This document shows positions 32,057-40,763 of a DNA stretch of 64,000 bases, in pieces. The position numbers and the translations under genes are program-made. The notes under the pieces were generated by a model. The model saw nothing but the letters and a program-made list of their open reading frames with translations. It was not told the DNA's origin and did no database searches. Position 1 is the first letter of the stretch, and each line of letters opens with the position of its first letter. Origin of the DNA: Mycobacterium lehmannii. GTDB lineage: Bacteria; Actinomycetota; Actinomycetes; Mycobacteriales; Mycobacteriaceae. The DNA lies in NCBI RefSeq assembly GCF_002245535.1, contig NZ_NKCN01000008.1:62001-126000 (forward strand), given 5' to 3'.

Positions 32057-33121
32057 GTGACCAATACCGTTGACCGCACGCCGAACTCCGCTCACGGAGA
32101 ACCGGCCGAGGCACATTACTTCCCGTGGCCTGCCAGGATCGGGTGGTCGCTGTTCTTCATCGCCTACCTCACCTTCGCCATCGTGACGATCGCGAACATT
32201 CGGACAGGTCTGCACGGGGACCCGAAGAAAGCGAACCCGAATCCCGGCCCCGATCCGTATCCGCCGTTTCTCGGCTTCGACAACTGGCCGCTGGCGGTCT
32301 CGATCAGCTCGATCCCGTTGGCGATCGGACTGATCACCGTCCTGACGTGGTTGTCGTGGCGGCAACGGAAGGTGCACTGGGCTGTCATCATTGCTTTCGC
32401 CGGCCTGATCACCGGGGCGCTGGATCCATTGGCGAACTGGGCGACGTTCGCGATATTCGATCCGCGTATGTTGCACTTCCCGCTGTCCTGGCCGTACGTG
32501 AACATCTCACCGAATCTTGAACCGGCGCTGGCGTTCCTGGGGGGCTACGCCGCTTACTACCTGCTGAACGGTCTGGGCTTCTTGAAGCTACACGACAGCC
32601 TCTTGGATCCGCTGATGCGTCGCGCCGGCTGGTTGGCGCCGCGCAGGCTACTGCGGGTGTTCATCGGTGCAACGATCATCGCCATCCCGATCAACGGGTT
32701 CATCCAGTTCACCTGGATGAGAGCCGGAATCTTCTACTACACAGAGGCAGTCGGACCGGTGCTGCAGATCGGCCACATCCACTTTCCACTGATCATGGCG
32801 GTGTACGACGCCCCGATCTTCGCCATGGTCGCCGTGATGTGTGTGCGGGACGAGAGTGGCGAGCTGGTGTTGATCAACCGACTCGCGCGCTGGTTGCCAG
32901 CGAGGCGGGGGCGCCCAAAGGTGACCCTGACTCGGCAGTTGTTGATATCTATGACGGTGGGCCTGGTGTCGTTCGCTGTGCCGCTGGCCGTGTTGTCCGG
33001 GCTGCGAGAGGCAGGTCTGTCGCGGCCCTCCTTCGATCAAAACCCCTTTCCGGATGTAAACCTTTACGACCCATACGGTCATCTCGAGGAAGCCGGCAAG
33101 CCCGGACCGTTTTACCACTGA
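32057..33121 (+). CDS. Polytopic membrane protein, AveC (spirocyclase) family-like
   Basis: A 354-residue membrane protein with about seven hydrophobic segments (for example near residues 28-48, 77-98, 107-127, 152-172, 198-218, 233-260 and 297-318). From memory it resembles mycobacterial proteins assigned to the AveC spirocyclase family; AveC shapes a spiroketal in avermectin synthesis, but most relatives have no known reaction. Here it is cotranscribed with a P450 (one-base gap, GTG start), so it may act on the oxidised product at the membrane or aid uptake. I am sure of the membrane nature and less sure of the family. Confidence 0.62.
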   Translation: MTNTVDRTPNSAHGEPAEAHYFPWPARIGWSLFFIAYLTFAIVTIANIRTGLHGDPKKANPNPGPDPYPPFLGFDNWPLAVSISSIPLAIGLITVLTWLSWRQRKVHWAVIIAFAGLITGALDPLANWATFAIFDPRMLHFPLSWPYVNISPNLEPALAFLGGYAAYYLLNGLGFLKLHDSLLDPLMRRAGWLAPRRLLRVFIGATIIAIPINGFIQFTWMRAGIFYYTEAVGPVLQIGHIHFPLIMAVYDAPIFAMVAVMCVRDESGELVLINRLARWLPARRGRPKVTLTRQLLISMTVGLVSFAVPLAVLSGLREAGLSRPSFDQNPFPDVNLYDPYGHLEEAGKPGPFYH

Positions 33122-33190
33122 CATGGTCAGTCCCAGGTCAGTCCCACGATGACGAGAACTGTTGCCCCCCGGGGTGAGGAAGGAAGAACC

Positions 33191-34288
33191 GTGACCGACT
33201 TCTCCGGTCGTCGCTATCGAGTTGTCCACGTCGGCACCGGGTTGACCGGCAGGGAGGCCTTGCGCGCGGTCATCGAGGACCCGTCGCTCGATCTCGTCGG
33301 GGTGAAGGTGTCGACACCGGACAAGGCCGGGATGGACGCGGGCGAACTGTGTGGTGCGCCGTCGGTCGGAGTGCGTGCGACCGATGACCTCTCGGCCGTT
33401 CTCGCGCTGAAACCTGACTGCGTGACTTATTGCGCGACCGCCGTTCGACGCGAAGAAGAGGCGATTTCCGACATCGCCACGTACCTCAGCGCCGGGGTCA
33501 ATGTGGTCACGTTCTCGCTGATCCCGATGATCTATCCCCGAGCAGCTCCCGCGCCAATGCGGGAAACCCTGGAAAAGGCGGCCGCTCAGGGTAATTCAAC
33601 GTTCTATGCCACCGGCAGCGAGCCGGGGTTCATCAGCCTGAACATCCCCACGGCGCTGCTGACCGGAGCGGGTCGAGTCGACTCGTATCGGATGGACGAA
33701 TACGCGGTCGACCTCGACAAGGCATACCCGATATGGGACGTCCTACATGAGTCGATGGGATTCGGTATGCCCGACGGCCATGTGCCGGTTCGAATCGCGT
33801 CGGGGAAGGTCGACAAGGACTGGAGCACGGTGGTGACCTACATCGCCGACATCCTCGGATTCGAACTCGATGGGATAGAGCTGGATTGGGAGACGCTGCT
33901 CGCACCGACCGACCTTGCGACCGCGCTCGGTGTCATCCCGGAGGGGACGATCTGTGCGCACCGGTGGCAGCTCGCCGGGATCGTCAGGGGCCGCCCTGCC
34001 GTCGCGGTTCAATACTTCGCGACGGTCAGCAGCACGCCGTGGCCCGATCGTTGGCCCAAGCCGGCGCGCGAAGGCCAAGGTGGAATGGTGTTCCGCGTCA
34101 ACGGCAATCCGAACATGAACCTCGAACTGCACCTCGAGCAGTCGGAGGACGACCGAGTGAATCCCGGTGTCGCGGCCACGGCGCTCGCGGCGGTGAACGT
34201 TATTCCGAGCGTGGTCGAAGCCCCGCCTGGCGTGATCGCCAGCCCCCTGTCTGGGCCGGCGGTCGTCACCCGGCAGTCCAGCGCTTAG
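33191..34288 (+). CDS. 2,4-diaminopentanoate dehydrogenase-like oxidoreductase (paralogue 4)
   Basis: A 365-residue fourth copy of the dehydrogenase-like family, with Rossmann motif VVHVGTGLTGREAL and the block DKAGMDAGELCG. The GTG at 33191 has AGGAAG five bases upstream and is preferred to the ATG at 33149. It is the third gene of the P450-membrane protein operon, repeating the P450-dehydrogenase pairing seen at 23909-26211. Its stop overlaps the convergent SDR stop by four bases. The reaction is unknown. Confidence 0.8.
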   Translation: MTDFSGRRYRVVHVGTGLTGREALRAVIEDPSLDLVGVKVSTPDKAGMDAGELCGAPSVGVRATDDLSAVLALKPDCVTYCATAVRREEEAISDIATYLSAGVNVVTFSLIPMIYPRAAPAPMRETLEKAAAQGNSTFYATGSEPGFISLNIPTALLTGAGRVDSYRMDEYAVDLDKAYPIWDVLHESMGFGMPDGHVPVRIASGKVDKDWSTVVTYIADILGFELDGIELDWETLLAPTDLATALGVIPEGTICAHRWQLAGIVRGRPAVAVQYFATVSSTPWPDRWPKPAREGQGGMVFRVNGNPNMNLELHLEQSEDDRVNPGVAATALAAVNVIPSVVEAPPGVIASPLSGPAVVTRQSSA

Positions 34289-35106
34289 CTGCCCGTCACG
34301 CCGACGTCCACCGGAATGGCGGCGGCCGTGACAAATCTCGCCTCGTCAGATGCCAACCACGCGACCGCACTGGCGATGTCCTCGGACGTGGTGATCGCGT
34401 CCGGCAGGAGTTGCTTTGTGAATCCGGGACGCAGCGCCGGATTCGACTGCGCCGCCTTGGCCATCGCCTCGATCATCCGACCGCTTCCCATCGGCGTCGC
34501 CACCGAGCCGGGGTGCAAGCTGTTGACTCGGATGTGGTACTTGCCGAGTTCGGCCGCGAACGAACGGGCTAGCGCCGTGACCGCGTGCTTACTGGCCGTG
34601 TAGGCGATCATGAACGGCTCTACCGTGAGGCCGGCCGCCGAGCTGACGAGGACGATCGAGCCACCTCGCCCAGCGGCGATGATGTGCTTGGCCCCCGCCA
34701 TCACCGTGTTCCAGGTACCGACGATGTTGATGTCGATGGTGTCCTGAAAGTCACGTGGCGACATGTGATCCCACGCGGCCGGCACACAGATTCCCGCGTT
34801 GGCAACGATGACATCGAGTCGCCCGAGCCCGGCGACCGCGTTGTCGACAGCGGTACAGAGACCGTCGTGGTCTCGGGTGTCGACGACCGCCGTCACGGCC
34901 CGCCGGCCACTGGTTTTCACCCTCTCCGCCGTCTCGGCCAGATCCTCGGGCGTGGCGGAATCGTAGGGGACACTCGGTGGTAGCGGGCCGGCGATGTCAA
35001 CGAGAATGACGTCGGCGCCATCGGTGCTGAGCCTTTCGGCATGAGCGCGTCCCTGTCCGCGGGCCGCCCCGGTGATGAGCGCGACCTTGTCGGTCATGTC
35101 TGGCAC
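34285..35106 (-). CDS. Mycofactocin-coupled-type SDR oxidoreductase
   Basis: A 273-residue short-chain dehydrogenase. The cofactor motif GAARGQGRAHA, the DIAGP after strand two and the active-site YTASK with the insert before it are the marks of the mycofactocin-coupled SDR subgroup, whose NAD is held tightly and re-oxidised by the redox peptide mycofactocin. The GTG at 35106 fits a leaderless start (TAGCGT six bases upstream on the minus strand); the ATG at 35097 is the alternative. It is divergent from another SDR, with an island operator between them. Confidence 0.82.
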   Translation of the reverse strand: MPDMTDKVALITGAARGQGRAHAERLSTDGADVILVDIAGPLPPSVPYDSATPEDLAETAERVKTSGRRAVTAVVDTRDHDGLCTAVDNAVAGLGRLDVIVANAGICVPAAWDHMSPRDFQDTIDINIVGTWNTVMAGAKHIIAAGRGGSIVLVSSAAGLTVEPFMIAYTASKHAVTALARSFAAELGKYHIRVNSLHPGSVATPMGSGRMIEAMAKAAQSNPALRPGFTKQLLPDAITTSEDIASAVAWLASDEARFVTAAAIPVDVGVTGS

Positions 35107-35126
35107 ACGCGAACGCTACCGCACCT

Positions 35127-35142
35127 GAGAATTTGGATTAAC
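35127..35142. promoter_or_regulatory. Island operator copy
   Basis: GAGAATTTGGATTAAC matches 10 of 12 fixed positions, with a perfect left half. It lies between the divergent SDR genes starting at 35106 and 35187, 20 and 44 bases from the two start codons. Confidence 0.6.
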
Positions 35143-35186
35143 GGTTTTGGAGAGCGTCCGTTGCGTAAGTGATAGCTTCTCCGATC

Positions 35187-35969
35187 ATGGGTGTGCTCGA
35201 CGGTCAGACGGCGTTCGTTCTCGGTGCATCGGCGGGGATCGCCCAGGCCTCCTCCAGACTGCTGGCGATCGACGGAGCGACGTTGTACCTGCTGGGGCGA
35301 TCCATGAAGCGGCTGGAGGCGACGCGTGACCGGATCCATGAGGCCGCGCCGGACGCGGAGATTGTGCTGCACAAGGGGGATCCCGAAGACGAAGACACCG
35401 TGAGATCGGCGGCACAGTCCGCCCACGATGTCCACGGTCGGTTGAACATCGTCATCGGCACGGTGGCCAGTGGCGGCACGGGGCCGCTCGTCCAACAGGA
35501 CCTCGAAACCTTCACGAATTTCGTGATGGGCAACCTGCGTTCGAACTTTCTGGCGTTGCGCTATTCGGCGCCGCTGATGACGGACGGCGGCTCAATCGTG
35601 TTCATCTCGTCGACATCCGCCAAGATTCCGATGGAGGGGCTGGGGCACTACTCGGCGGGCAAGGCCGCGCTCGAGATGTTCATTCGTGTCGCGGCCTCAG
35701 AACTGGGCCCGCGCGGCATCCGAGTCAACGCGGTACGTCCGGGTCTGACAGAAGCGGCCACCACTCAGGGCTACATCCACCTCGAGGAGTTGACGAGCAG
35801 CTTCCTGGAACGGGTACCGCTGGGCAGGCTGGGTGTCTCCGATGACATCGCTCCCGGCGTGCGCTACCTGGCTGGACCGGAATCCGACTGGATGACGGGG
35901 CAGAGCTTCGCGATCGACGGAGGCAATGAGGTGCGCGGCGCACCCCGCGGACCGATGTTCACGGTCTAA
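35187..35969 (+). CDS. SDR family oxidoreductase
   Basis: A 260-residue short-chain dehydrogenase with cofactor motif GASAGIAQAS (third Gly of the usual GxGIG replaced by Ala), catalytic Ser in ISSTS and active-site YSAGK. The C-terminal GPESDWMTGQSFAIDGG is typical. The ATG at 35187, eight bases after a TAGCTT -10 box, is preferred to the GTG at 35169 because the domain then starts directly (MGVLDGQTAFVLGASAG). The stop overlaps the convergent dehydrogenase-like gene by four bases. Confidence 0.82.
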   Translation: MGVLDGQTAFVLGASAGIAQASSRLLAIDGATLYLLGRSMKRLEATRDRIHEAAPDAEIVLHKGDPEDEDTVRSAAQSAHDVHGRLNIVIGTVASGGTGPLVQQDLETFTNFVMGNLRSNFLALRYSAPLMTDGGSIVFISSTSAKIPMEGLGHYSAGKAALEMFIRVAASELGPRGIRVNAVRPGLTEAATTQGYIHLEELTSSFLERVPLGRLGVSDDIAPGVRYLAGPESDWMTGQSFAIDGGNEVRGAPRGPMFTV

Positions 35970-37045
35970 CCGAAGTCCAGCGCGTTGCGGGGAGCCGTGA
36001 TCGGCAGATCCAGCGACGTGGCGATTCCCGGCGCCGCGTCGACGACGTAGGGGATGGCATTGACGACCCGCATGGCCGTCGCCTCCATCGCATTGGCGTT
36101 GGCCGACTCTGGTGTGTCCTCGGTGCCGAGGCTCAGGTCGCACCGGATGTGGGGTTTGCCGTCGATGATGAGCCGGTAGGTGCCGTTGGGCGCCGAGGCC
36201 CACTCGGGTGCCAGGTCGGGCGCCATCCGATTGATGTGCTCGATCGTGATCACGGGGTGGCCGTCGACGATGCCGGTGGTCTCGGCCCGCACCGCGCCGC
36301 AGGTTCCCGCGGGAATGGTTCCACACGCGACATGTAGATCTCGCGGGGTGAGCACCCGCTCGTAGGACTCGGTGACCTTCTCGAGCTCGACGCCGAGAGC
36401 CTTGGCTACCAGTCCGATCGGCGGTCCCCAAGCGAACTGTTGGGCACCGTCGAGTTCGAGGAGCGGCGTGAAATCGAGCGGTTTGCCGAAGCCCATCGCA
36501 TCGATCATGAGGTCCCGGTTGGGGTATGCCGAGTAGTCGAAGATCTCCTGCGCCCGGATGGATCGGATGGTGTTCGACAGCGTGCTCAGCAGCACCGCGA
36601 GCTGGTCGCCGGCGAAACCGGGTTCGATACCCGACGTGTAGATCGTGGCTCCTCCGGACAACGCGGCGGCCCGGACCTGATCGGCCAGCTGCGGGATCCA
36701 TCTGTCGGGGAACATCATTCCCGGGGTGTTGGTGGTCACCACGTTGAGCCCGGCATTGAGCAGACGGACGTAGTCGCGCACCGCTGCGGCATCCATCTCC
36801 GGGCTGGCCGCGCCGTAGACCACGCAATCGGGCCTGGCGGCGATGATGTCGTCGAGATCACCAGTGGTGATCACCCCGATCGGGCCCAACCCGACGATCT
36901 CGCCGGCGTCGCGTCCGACCTTCTCGGTGCTGTGTACCCACACCCCGACCAGGTCCAGGTGCGGCCGTCGGACGATCGCACGGATCGACAGGCTGCTGAT
37001 CCAGCCGGTGGATATAACGGCGACCCGTAATGGTTCGTCAGTCAA
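35966..37045 (-). CDS. 2,4-diaminopentanoate dehydrogenase-like oxidoreductase (paralogue 5)
   Basis: A 359-residue fifth copy of the dehydrogenase-like family. The block STEKVGRDAGEIVG and the C-terminal MRVVNAIPYVVDAAPGI match its relatives, but the Rossmann motif reads VAVISTGWISSLSI, so one of the glycines of the dinucleotide loop is lost; cofactor binding may differ. The TTG at 37045 has AAGGAG eight bases upstream. It lies downstream of an acyl-CoA synthetase gene on the same strand after a 145-base gap that holds a further operator copy. Confidence 0.77.
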   Translation of the reverse strand: MTDEPLRVAVISTGWISSLSIRAIVRRPHLDLVGVWVHSTEKVGRDAGEIVGLGPIGVITTGDLDDIIAARPDCVVYGAASPEMDAAAVRDYVRLLNAGLNVVTTNTPGMMFPDRWIPQLADQVRAAALSGGATIYTSGIEPGFAGDQLAVLLSTLSNTIRSIRAQEIFDYSAYPNRDLMIDAMGFGKPLDFTPLLELDGAQQFAWGPPIGLVAKALGVELEKVTESYERVLTPRDLHVACGTIPAGTCGAVRAETTGIVDGHPVITIEHINRMAPDLAPEWASAPNGTYRLIIDGKPHIRCDLSLGTEDTPESANANAMEATAMRVVNAIPYVVDAAPGIATSLDLPITAPRNALDFG

Positions 37046-37126
37046 CGGCCGCACTCCTTCTGTATCCCAGAGCGGGGATCGGGGAGGTGGCCCGGTTCCG
37101 ATGCCACGTCGCGAATGTACCCGAGC

Positions 37127-37142
37127 GAGAATGTAAGTTTCC
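37127..37142. promoter_or_regulatory. Island operator copy
   Basis: GAGAATGTAAGTTTCC has a perfect left half and matches 9 of 12 fixed positions. It lies 82 bases upstream of the dehydrogenase-like gene start at 37045. The right half GTTTCC also occurs in the reverse complement of the weak site at 20783. Confidence 0.45.
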
Positions 37143-37190
37143 GGAAATGAGAAACGATCTTCGCGAAGAGCTGCCGTGACGCTGTGACGC

Positions 37191-38801
37191 TCACCTCTCT
37201 GACAAGAGACCACTGAGCTGCTTGGCGAGGTCCGACTTCTTGACCTTGCCCGTGGCAGTGAACGGCAGCGCCTCTTTGTCGGTGACCCAAATGAACTTCG
37301 GGACCTTGTATGCCGACAGGCGGCTGCGGACATCTGCCCGCAGAGCCTCGGCATCCAGCTGCGCGTCGCCGTGCGGAACCACCGCCGCGGCCACGATCGT
37401 TCCGTTGTGGCCGTCCTCGGCACCGACGACATATGCCTCGAGAACGCCGTCGCAATCGGATAGGGCCGATTCCACCTCTCCCGGTGTGACGTTGGTTCCG
37501 CCACTGGTTTTGATCAGGTCGCCCAACCGCCCGGTGAACGTGATCCAGCCGTCGTCGTACTGGACTCCACAGTCGCCCGTTCGGTAGTAGCCGTCGGGAG
37601 TGAACACGTCCTCCCGCTCCCGCTTGTACAGCCGCTGCATGAGCGAGTAGCCACGCACCCAGATCTCGCCATCGCTGCCCGGGGGAACAGGGTCTCCCGT
37701 CTCTGGGTCGACGAGAACATGCGACAACCCCTCGATCGAATAGCCACCCGTCACCGAGCGATCGGCCGGCTGCGGTGGATAAGGGTCGACGCCGATGTGG
37801 TTGCCGCACAGTTCGGTCATCCCCAGCGCATTGGGTCCCTTGGGCCGGCGTTCGGGGGGCACCATGGCGGGCATGCTGGTGCGCTGCACCGAGCGCAGGT
37901 CGCGCCGCGCGAAATCCGGGTGCTCGGCCAGCGACTTGCCTTGCTGCGGCCAACCGAGCGTGATGGTCGCGCGATGACGCTCGATCAACTCCAGCGCGTC
38001 AGCGGCGTCGAACGCCGGTTGGGTCACCAGCGTCGCACCGTGGTGGATCACCGCATGGATGCCGGTGATCAAACCACCAACCCAGAAGAACGGCATCGCC
38101 GTGAACATCACCGTGGTGTTTGTGACGCCGTAGTCGAAGGTCAGGTTGTACGTATGGCGCACCAACGTGCCGTGCGTGTGCACAGGGCCTTTCGGGTCTC
38201 CGGTGCTGCCCGAGGTGTAGATGATCATCGCGTCGTCGGCCGGCGTCACGCACGCCTCGACCTCGGCCAAAAAGTCCGCATCGTATCTCCCGCCGGTGCC
38301 GACCGGTAACGTCGTCGCCCACGGCCGGTCGCAGCGTCCCCACACCGCGATCGTGCGCAGAAACGGCGCGTTCGACACGGCCAGCCTGCCAGGACTGCCC
38401 TGGCCGGCGAGGCCGGGTAGCGCCTCCTCGAGGCGGTCGAGGAAGCTGTGGCCACGGAAGCTCGACTGCGCGAGGATCGCGCGCAGATCGGCGTGCCGGG
38501 CGGTCCATGCCAGCTCAGACGCCTTGTAGAACGTGTTCAGCGGCACCGCAACCGCGCCGATACGCGTGATCGCGAACCAGGCGACCGCCCAGTCGACGCT
38601 GTTGGGCATCAGGATGCCGACATGGTCGCCCTTCCCGAAGCCCTCGTCGAGCAGCGCCGTCGCCAACCGCGCGGACTGCTGGTCCAGGTCGGAGTAGGTC
38701 AGCGTCTGACCATCCGAGACGAGAAACGGCTTGTCTCCGAACCGCGCCGCAGACGACCTGACAAGGGCGGGAATCGTTGGCGTGAGTGTCGGAAAGGGCA
38801 C
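37191..38801 (-). CDS. Acyl-CoA synthetase (AMP-binding, FadD type)
   Basis: A 536-residue ANL-family ligase that activates a carboxylic acid as acyl-AMP and then acyl-CoA. The P-loop YTSGSTGDPKG is near residue 195, the A5-like motif MTELCG near 320, and GYYRTGD near 412, followed by the hinge (TGRLGDLIKTSGGTNV) and the catalytic Lys region near TATGKVKK. A GTG start at 38801 is used. It is divergent from an NTF2-like gene with an 11/12 operator between them. A role in CoA activation of the island's substrate is likely. Confidence 0.9.
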   Translation of the reverse strand: MPFPTLTPTIPALVRSSAARFGDKPFLVSDGQTLTYSDLDQQSARLATALLDEGFGKGDHVGILMPNSVDWAVAWFAITRIGAVAVPLNTFYKASELAWTARHADLRAILAQSSFRGHSFLDRLEEALPGLAGQGSPGRLAVSNAPFLRTIAVWGRCDRPWATTLPVGTGGRYDADFLAEVEACVTPADDAMIIYTSGSTGDPKGPVHTHGTLVRHTYNLTFDYGVTNTTVMFTAMPFFWVGGLITGIHAVIHHGATLVTQPAFDAADALELIERHRATITLGWPQQGKSLAEHPDFARRDLRSVQRTSMPAMVPPERRPKGPNALGMTELCGNHIGVDPYPPQPADRSVTGGYSIEGLSHVLVDPETGDPVPPGSDGEIWVRGYSLMQRLYKREREDVFTPDGYYRTGDCGVQYDDGWITFTGRLGDLIKTSGGTNVTPGEVESALSDCDGVLEAYVVGAEDGHNGTIVAAAVVPHGDAQLDAEALRADVRSRLSAYKVPKFIWVTDKEALPFTATGKVKKSDLAKQLSGLLSER

Positions 38802-38874
38802 GAGGTGAAGTCCTTAGCAATCCTGCGCTCGAACGGGCTGGCCTCAACAGGATAGCCATCCTCACCGGAGAAAC

Positions 38875-38890
38875 GAGAATATCGGTTCTC
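38875..38890. promoter_or_regulatory. Island operator copy
   Basis: GAGAATATCGGTTCTC matches 11 of 12 fixed positions. It lies in the divergent region between the acyl-CoA synthetase (start 38801) and the NTF2-like gene (start 38922). Confidence 0.68.
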
Positions 38891-38921
38891 GCGCGATGTC
38901 CCTGGCCATTAGACTCCGGCC

Positions 38922-39470
38922 ATGTCGATGTCCGACCGGGTGGATCGACTCGAGTCCAGCATCGAGATCACCCAATTGCCCAGCCGCTACGCCATGGCTC
39001 TCGATGCGCGAGATCTCGATGCCCTGGTGGCGTTGTTTGTGGACGACGTCCACGCCGGGTCGCACGGCACCGGTAGAGCGGCGCTCAGGCAGTGGTACGA
39101 CGAGGTGCTTCGCAGGTTCTATCGCAGCATCCACCTGATCTGCGGGCATGCATTCGATTTCGCCGATCCTGACCATGCAACGGGGTCGACCTACTGTCGG
39201 GCCGAGCATGAGGACGGCGACGGGTGGTATGTCATCACGATGCGTTACGACGACGTCTACGAGCGTCGCGATGGTGTCTGGTACTTCGTCAAACGACGCG
39301 AGCATCCCTGGTACTCCGTCGACGTGACCGAGCGGCCCGGGCCGGAATTCATCCGGTGGCCCACCGATGTACCGCTGCGCGCTCAGATGCCACACCGCAT
39401 GCCAACCTGGCGGGCATTCTGGGACAGCGGTGATCTGACGCTTCCCGAGCGCCTGTCCCGGCGGCCGTAG
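38922..39470 (+). CDS. NTF2/SnoaL-like protein
   Basis: A 182-residue NTF2-like fold protein of the SnoaL_4 type (LPSRYAMALDARDLDALVALFVDDV, then DVYERRDGVWYFVKRREHPWY). The fold forms a cone-shaped pocket and serves in steroid isomerases, hydratases and dehydratases, so an isomerase or dehydratase role in the pathway is possible; catalytic residues cannot be assigned. The Arg/Trp-rich C-terminus extends beyond the core. First gene of a run with a CoA-transferase and a P450 on the same strand. Confidence 0.78.
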   Translation: MSMSDRVDRLESSIEITQLPSRYAMALDARDLDALVALFVDDVHAGSHGTGRAALRQWYDEVLRRFYRSIHLICGHAFDFADPDHATGSTYCRAEHEDGDGWYVITMRYDDVYERRDGVWYFVKRREHPWYSVDVTERPGPEFIRWPTDVPLRAQMPHRMPTWRAFWDSGDLTLPERLSRRP

Positions 39471-39488
39471 CGCTCATGGAGGCCTCAC

Positions 39489-39503
39489 GATAGTGTGATT
39501 CTC
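39489..39503. promoter_or_regulatory. Operator-like element with 3-base spacer
   Basis: GATAGTGTGATTCTC keeps the right half ATTCTC but has a three-base spacer instead of four. It lies between the NTF2-like gene and the CoA-transferase gene. The only other three-base form is at 55423-55437. It could be a chance half-site. Confidence 0.25.
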
Positions 39504-39557
39504 AAATCTGAAAATGCCCGTTAACGCTTGTAGGAGGACGACATTTCCGTCGATAAC

Positions 39558-40763
39558 GTGCTCAGCGGAGTTCGGGTGCTCGAGGTCGCCGCATGGACAT
39601 TCGTGCCGTCGGCAGGTGCGGTGCTCGCCGAGTGGGGTGCCGAAGTCATCAAGGTCGAGCCGCGTGACGGCGGTGATCCACAGCGTGGGCTCGTCACCAT
39701 GGGGATCGTCGACGAAGGTGGTGGCGCGGTCAACTACATGATCGAGATCCCGAATCGCGGCAAGAAATCGATCGGTGTAGATCTGAGCACGCCGGGTGGT
39801 CGGGAGGTGGTGCACGCACTGGCGAAGACCTGCGATGTGTTTCTGACCAGCTATCTGCCGGATCGCCGCCGGAAGTTCGGCATCGACGTCGACGACATCC
39901 GGGGAGTCAATCCGAGCATCGTGTACGTGCGGGGATCGGGTCACGGCCCCAAGGGCCCGGACGCCGACAAGCCGGGTTACGACGGTGTCTCCTACTGGGC
40001 GCGCGGTGGCATCGCCACCGTCCTGACCGAGGACGCCGATGAGCTCGTACGCTCACGTCCTGCTTTCGGCGATCTCCTCGGCGGAATGACGATCGCCGGC
40101 GGTATCGCCGCGGCGCTCTACAAGAAGGCGACGACCGGCGAGGGATCGGTGGTGGACGTATCCCTACTCGGGCTTGCAGCCTGGAATCTCAGCCCGGACG
40201 TGGCGGTGAGCCAAATTCACGGCGGCAGCGCGATTCCCAAGTTCGGACACGCGGATGCCCCCAACCCGCTGGTGGGGACGTACCGCACCAAGGACGGCCG
40301 TTACGTCCAGCTGATGATGCTGCAACTTGACAAGTTCTACGCCGAAGCGATGCGCGTGATCGGGCTTCCGGAACTGATCGATGACCCGCGATTCGCCGAC
40401 CCCGCATCAAGGTTCGAGAACCGGGTCAGCCTCATCGCCCTGCTCGACAAGGCGTTCGCCGAGCGCACGCTTGCGCAATGGCGGGAGACTCTGGCAGTGC
40501 TCTCGGGCGCGTGGGGCATTGTGCAGACCCCAGGTGAACTCTGCGACGATCCCGCCGTCACAGCCAACGGATATGTGGCCCATACCCAGACGGTAAACGG
40601 CGTGCCGTTCGCGCTCCCCACCAATCCCGTTCAGTTCAACGAGCGGTCGGTTACTCCCGGTGGCGCGCCCGAGCACGGTCAGCACACCGAGGAAATCCTC
40701 ATGGACGCCGGAATTGAGTGGGACACCATCGAAGAACTCAAGGATTCCGGAGCGATCCTGTGA
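39558..40763 (+). CDS. Family III CoA-transferase (CaiB/BaiF type)
   Basis: A family III CoA-transferase of 401 residues from this start. It moves CoA between acyl groups through an aspartyl-CoA intermediate. Conserved blocks are VLEVAAWTFVPSAGAVLAEWGAEV, NRGKKSIGVDLSTPGGREVV and GSGHGPKGPDADKPGYD. The nearest Shine-Dalgarno (AGGAGG at 39532-39537) is 20 bases before this GTG, too far, but five bases before an in-frame ATT at 39543 that would add five residues (start I/M-SVDN); true initiation may be at that ATT. The stop overlaps the P450 start (GTGA). Confidence 0.88.
   Translation: MLSGVRVLEVAAWTFVPSAGAVLAEWGAEVIKVEPRDGGDPQRGLVTMGIVDEGGGAVNYMIEIPNRGKKSIGVDLSTPGGREVVHALAKTCDVFLTSYLPDRRRKFGIDVDDIRGVNPSIVYVRGSGHGPKGPDADKPGYDGVSYWARGGIATVLTEDADELVRSRPAFGDLLGGMTIAGGIAAALYKKATTGEGSVVDVSLLGLAAWNLSPDVAVSQIHGGSAIPKFGHADAPNPLVGTYRTKDGRYVQLMMLQLDKFYAEAMRVIGLPELIDDPRFADPASRFENRVSLIALLDKAFAERTLAQWRETLAVLSGAWGIVQTPGELCDDPAVTANGYVAHTQTVNGVPFALPTNPVQFNERSVTPGGAPEHGQHTEEILMDAGIEWDTIEELKDSGAIL

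Noticed and set aside
39498-39515. ATTCTC-N6-GAAAAT as a further operator copy
   Set aside because: The half-sites point outward compared with the other copies, so the same dimer could not bind in the same way; only a half-site can be claimed.
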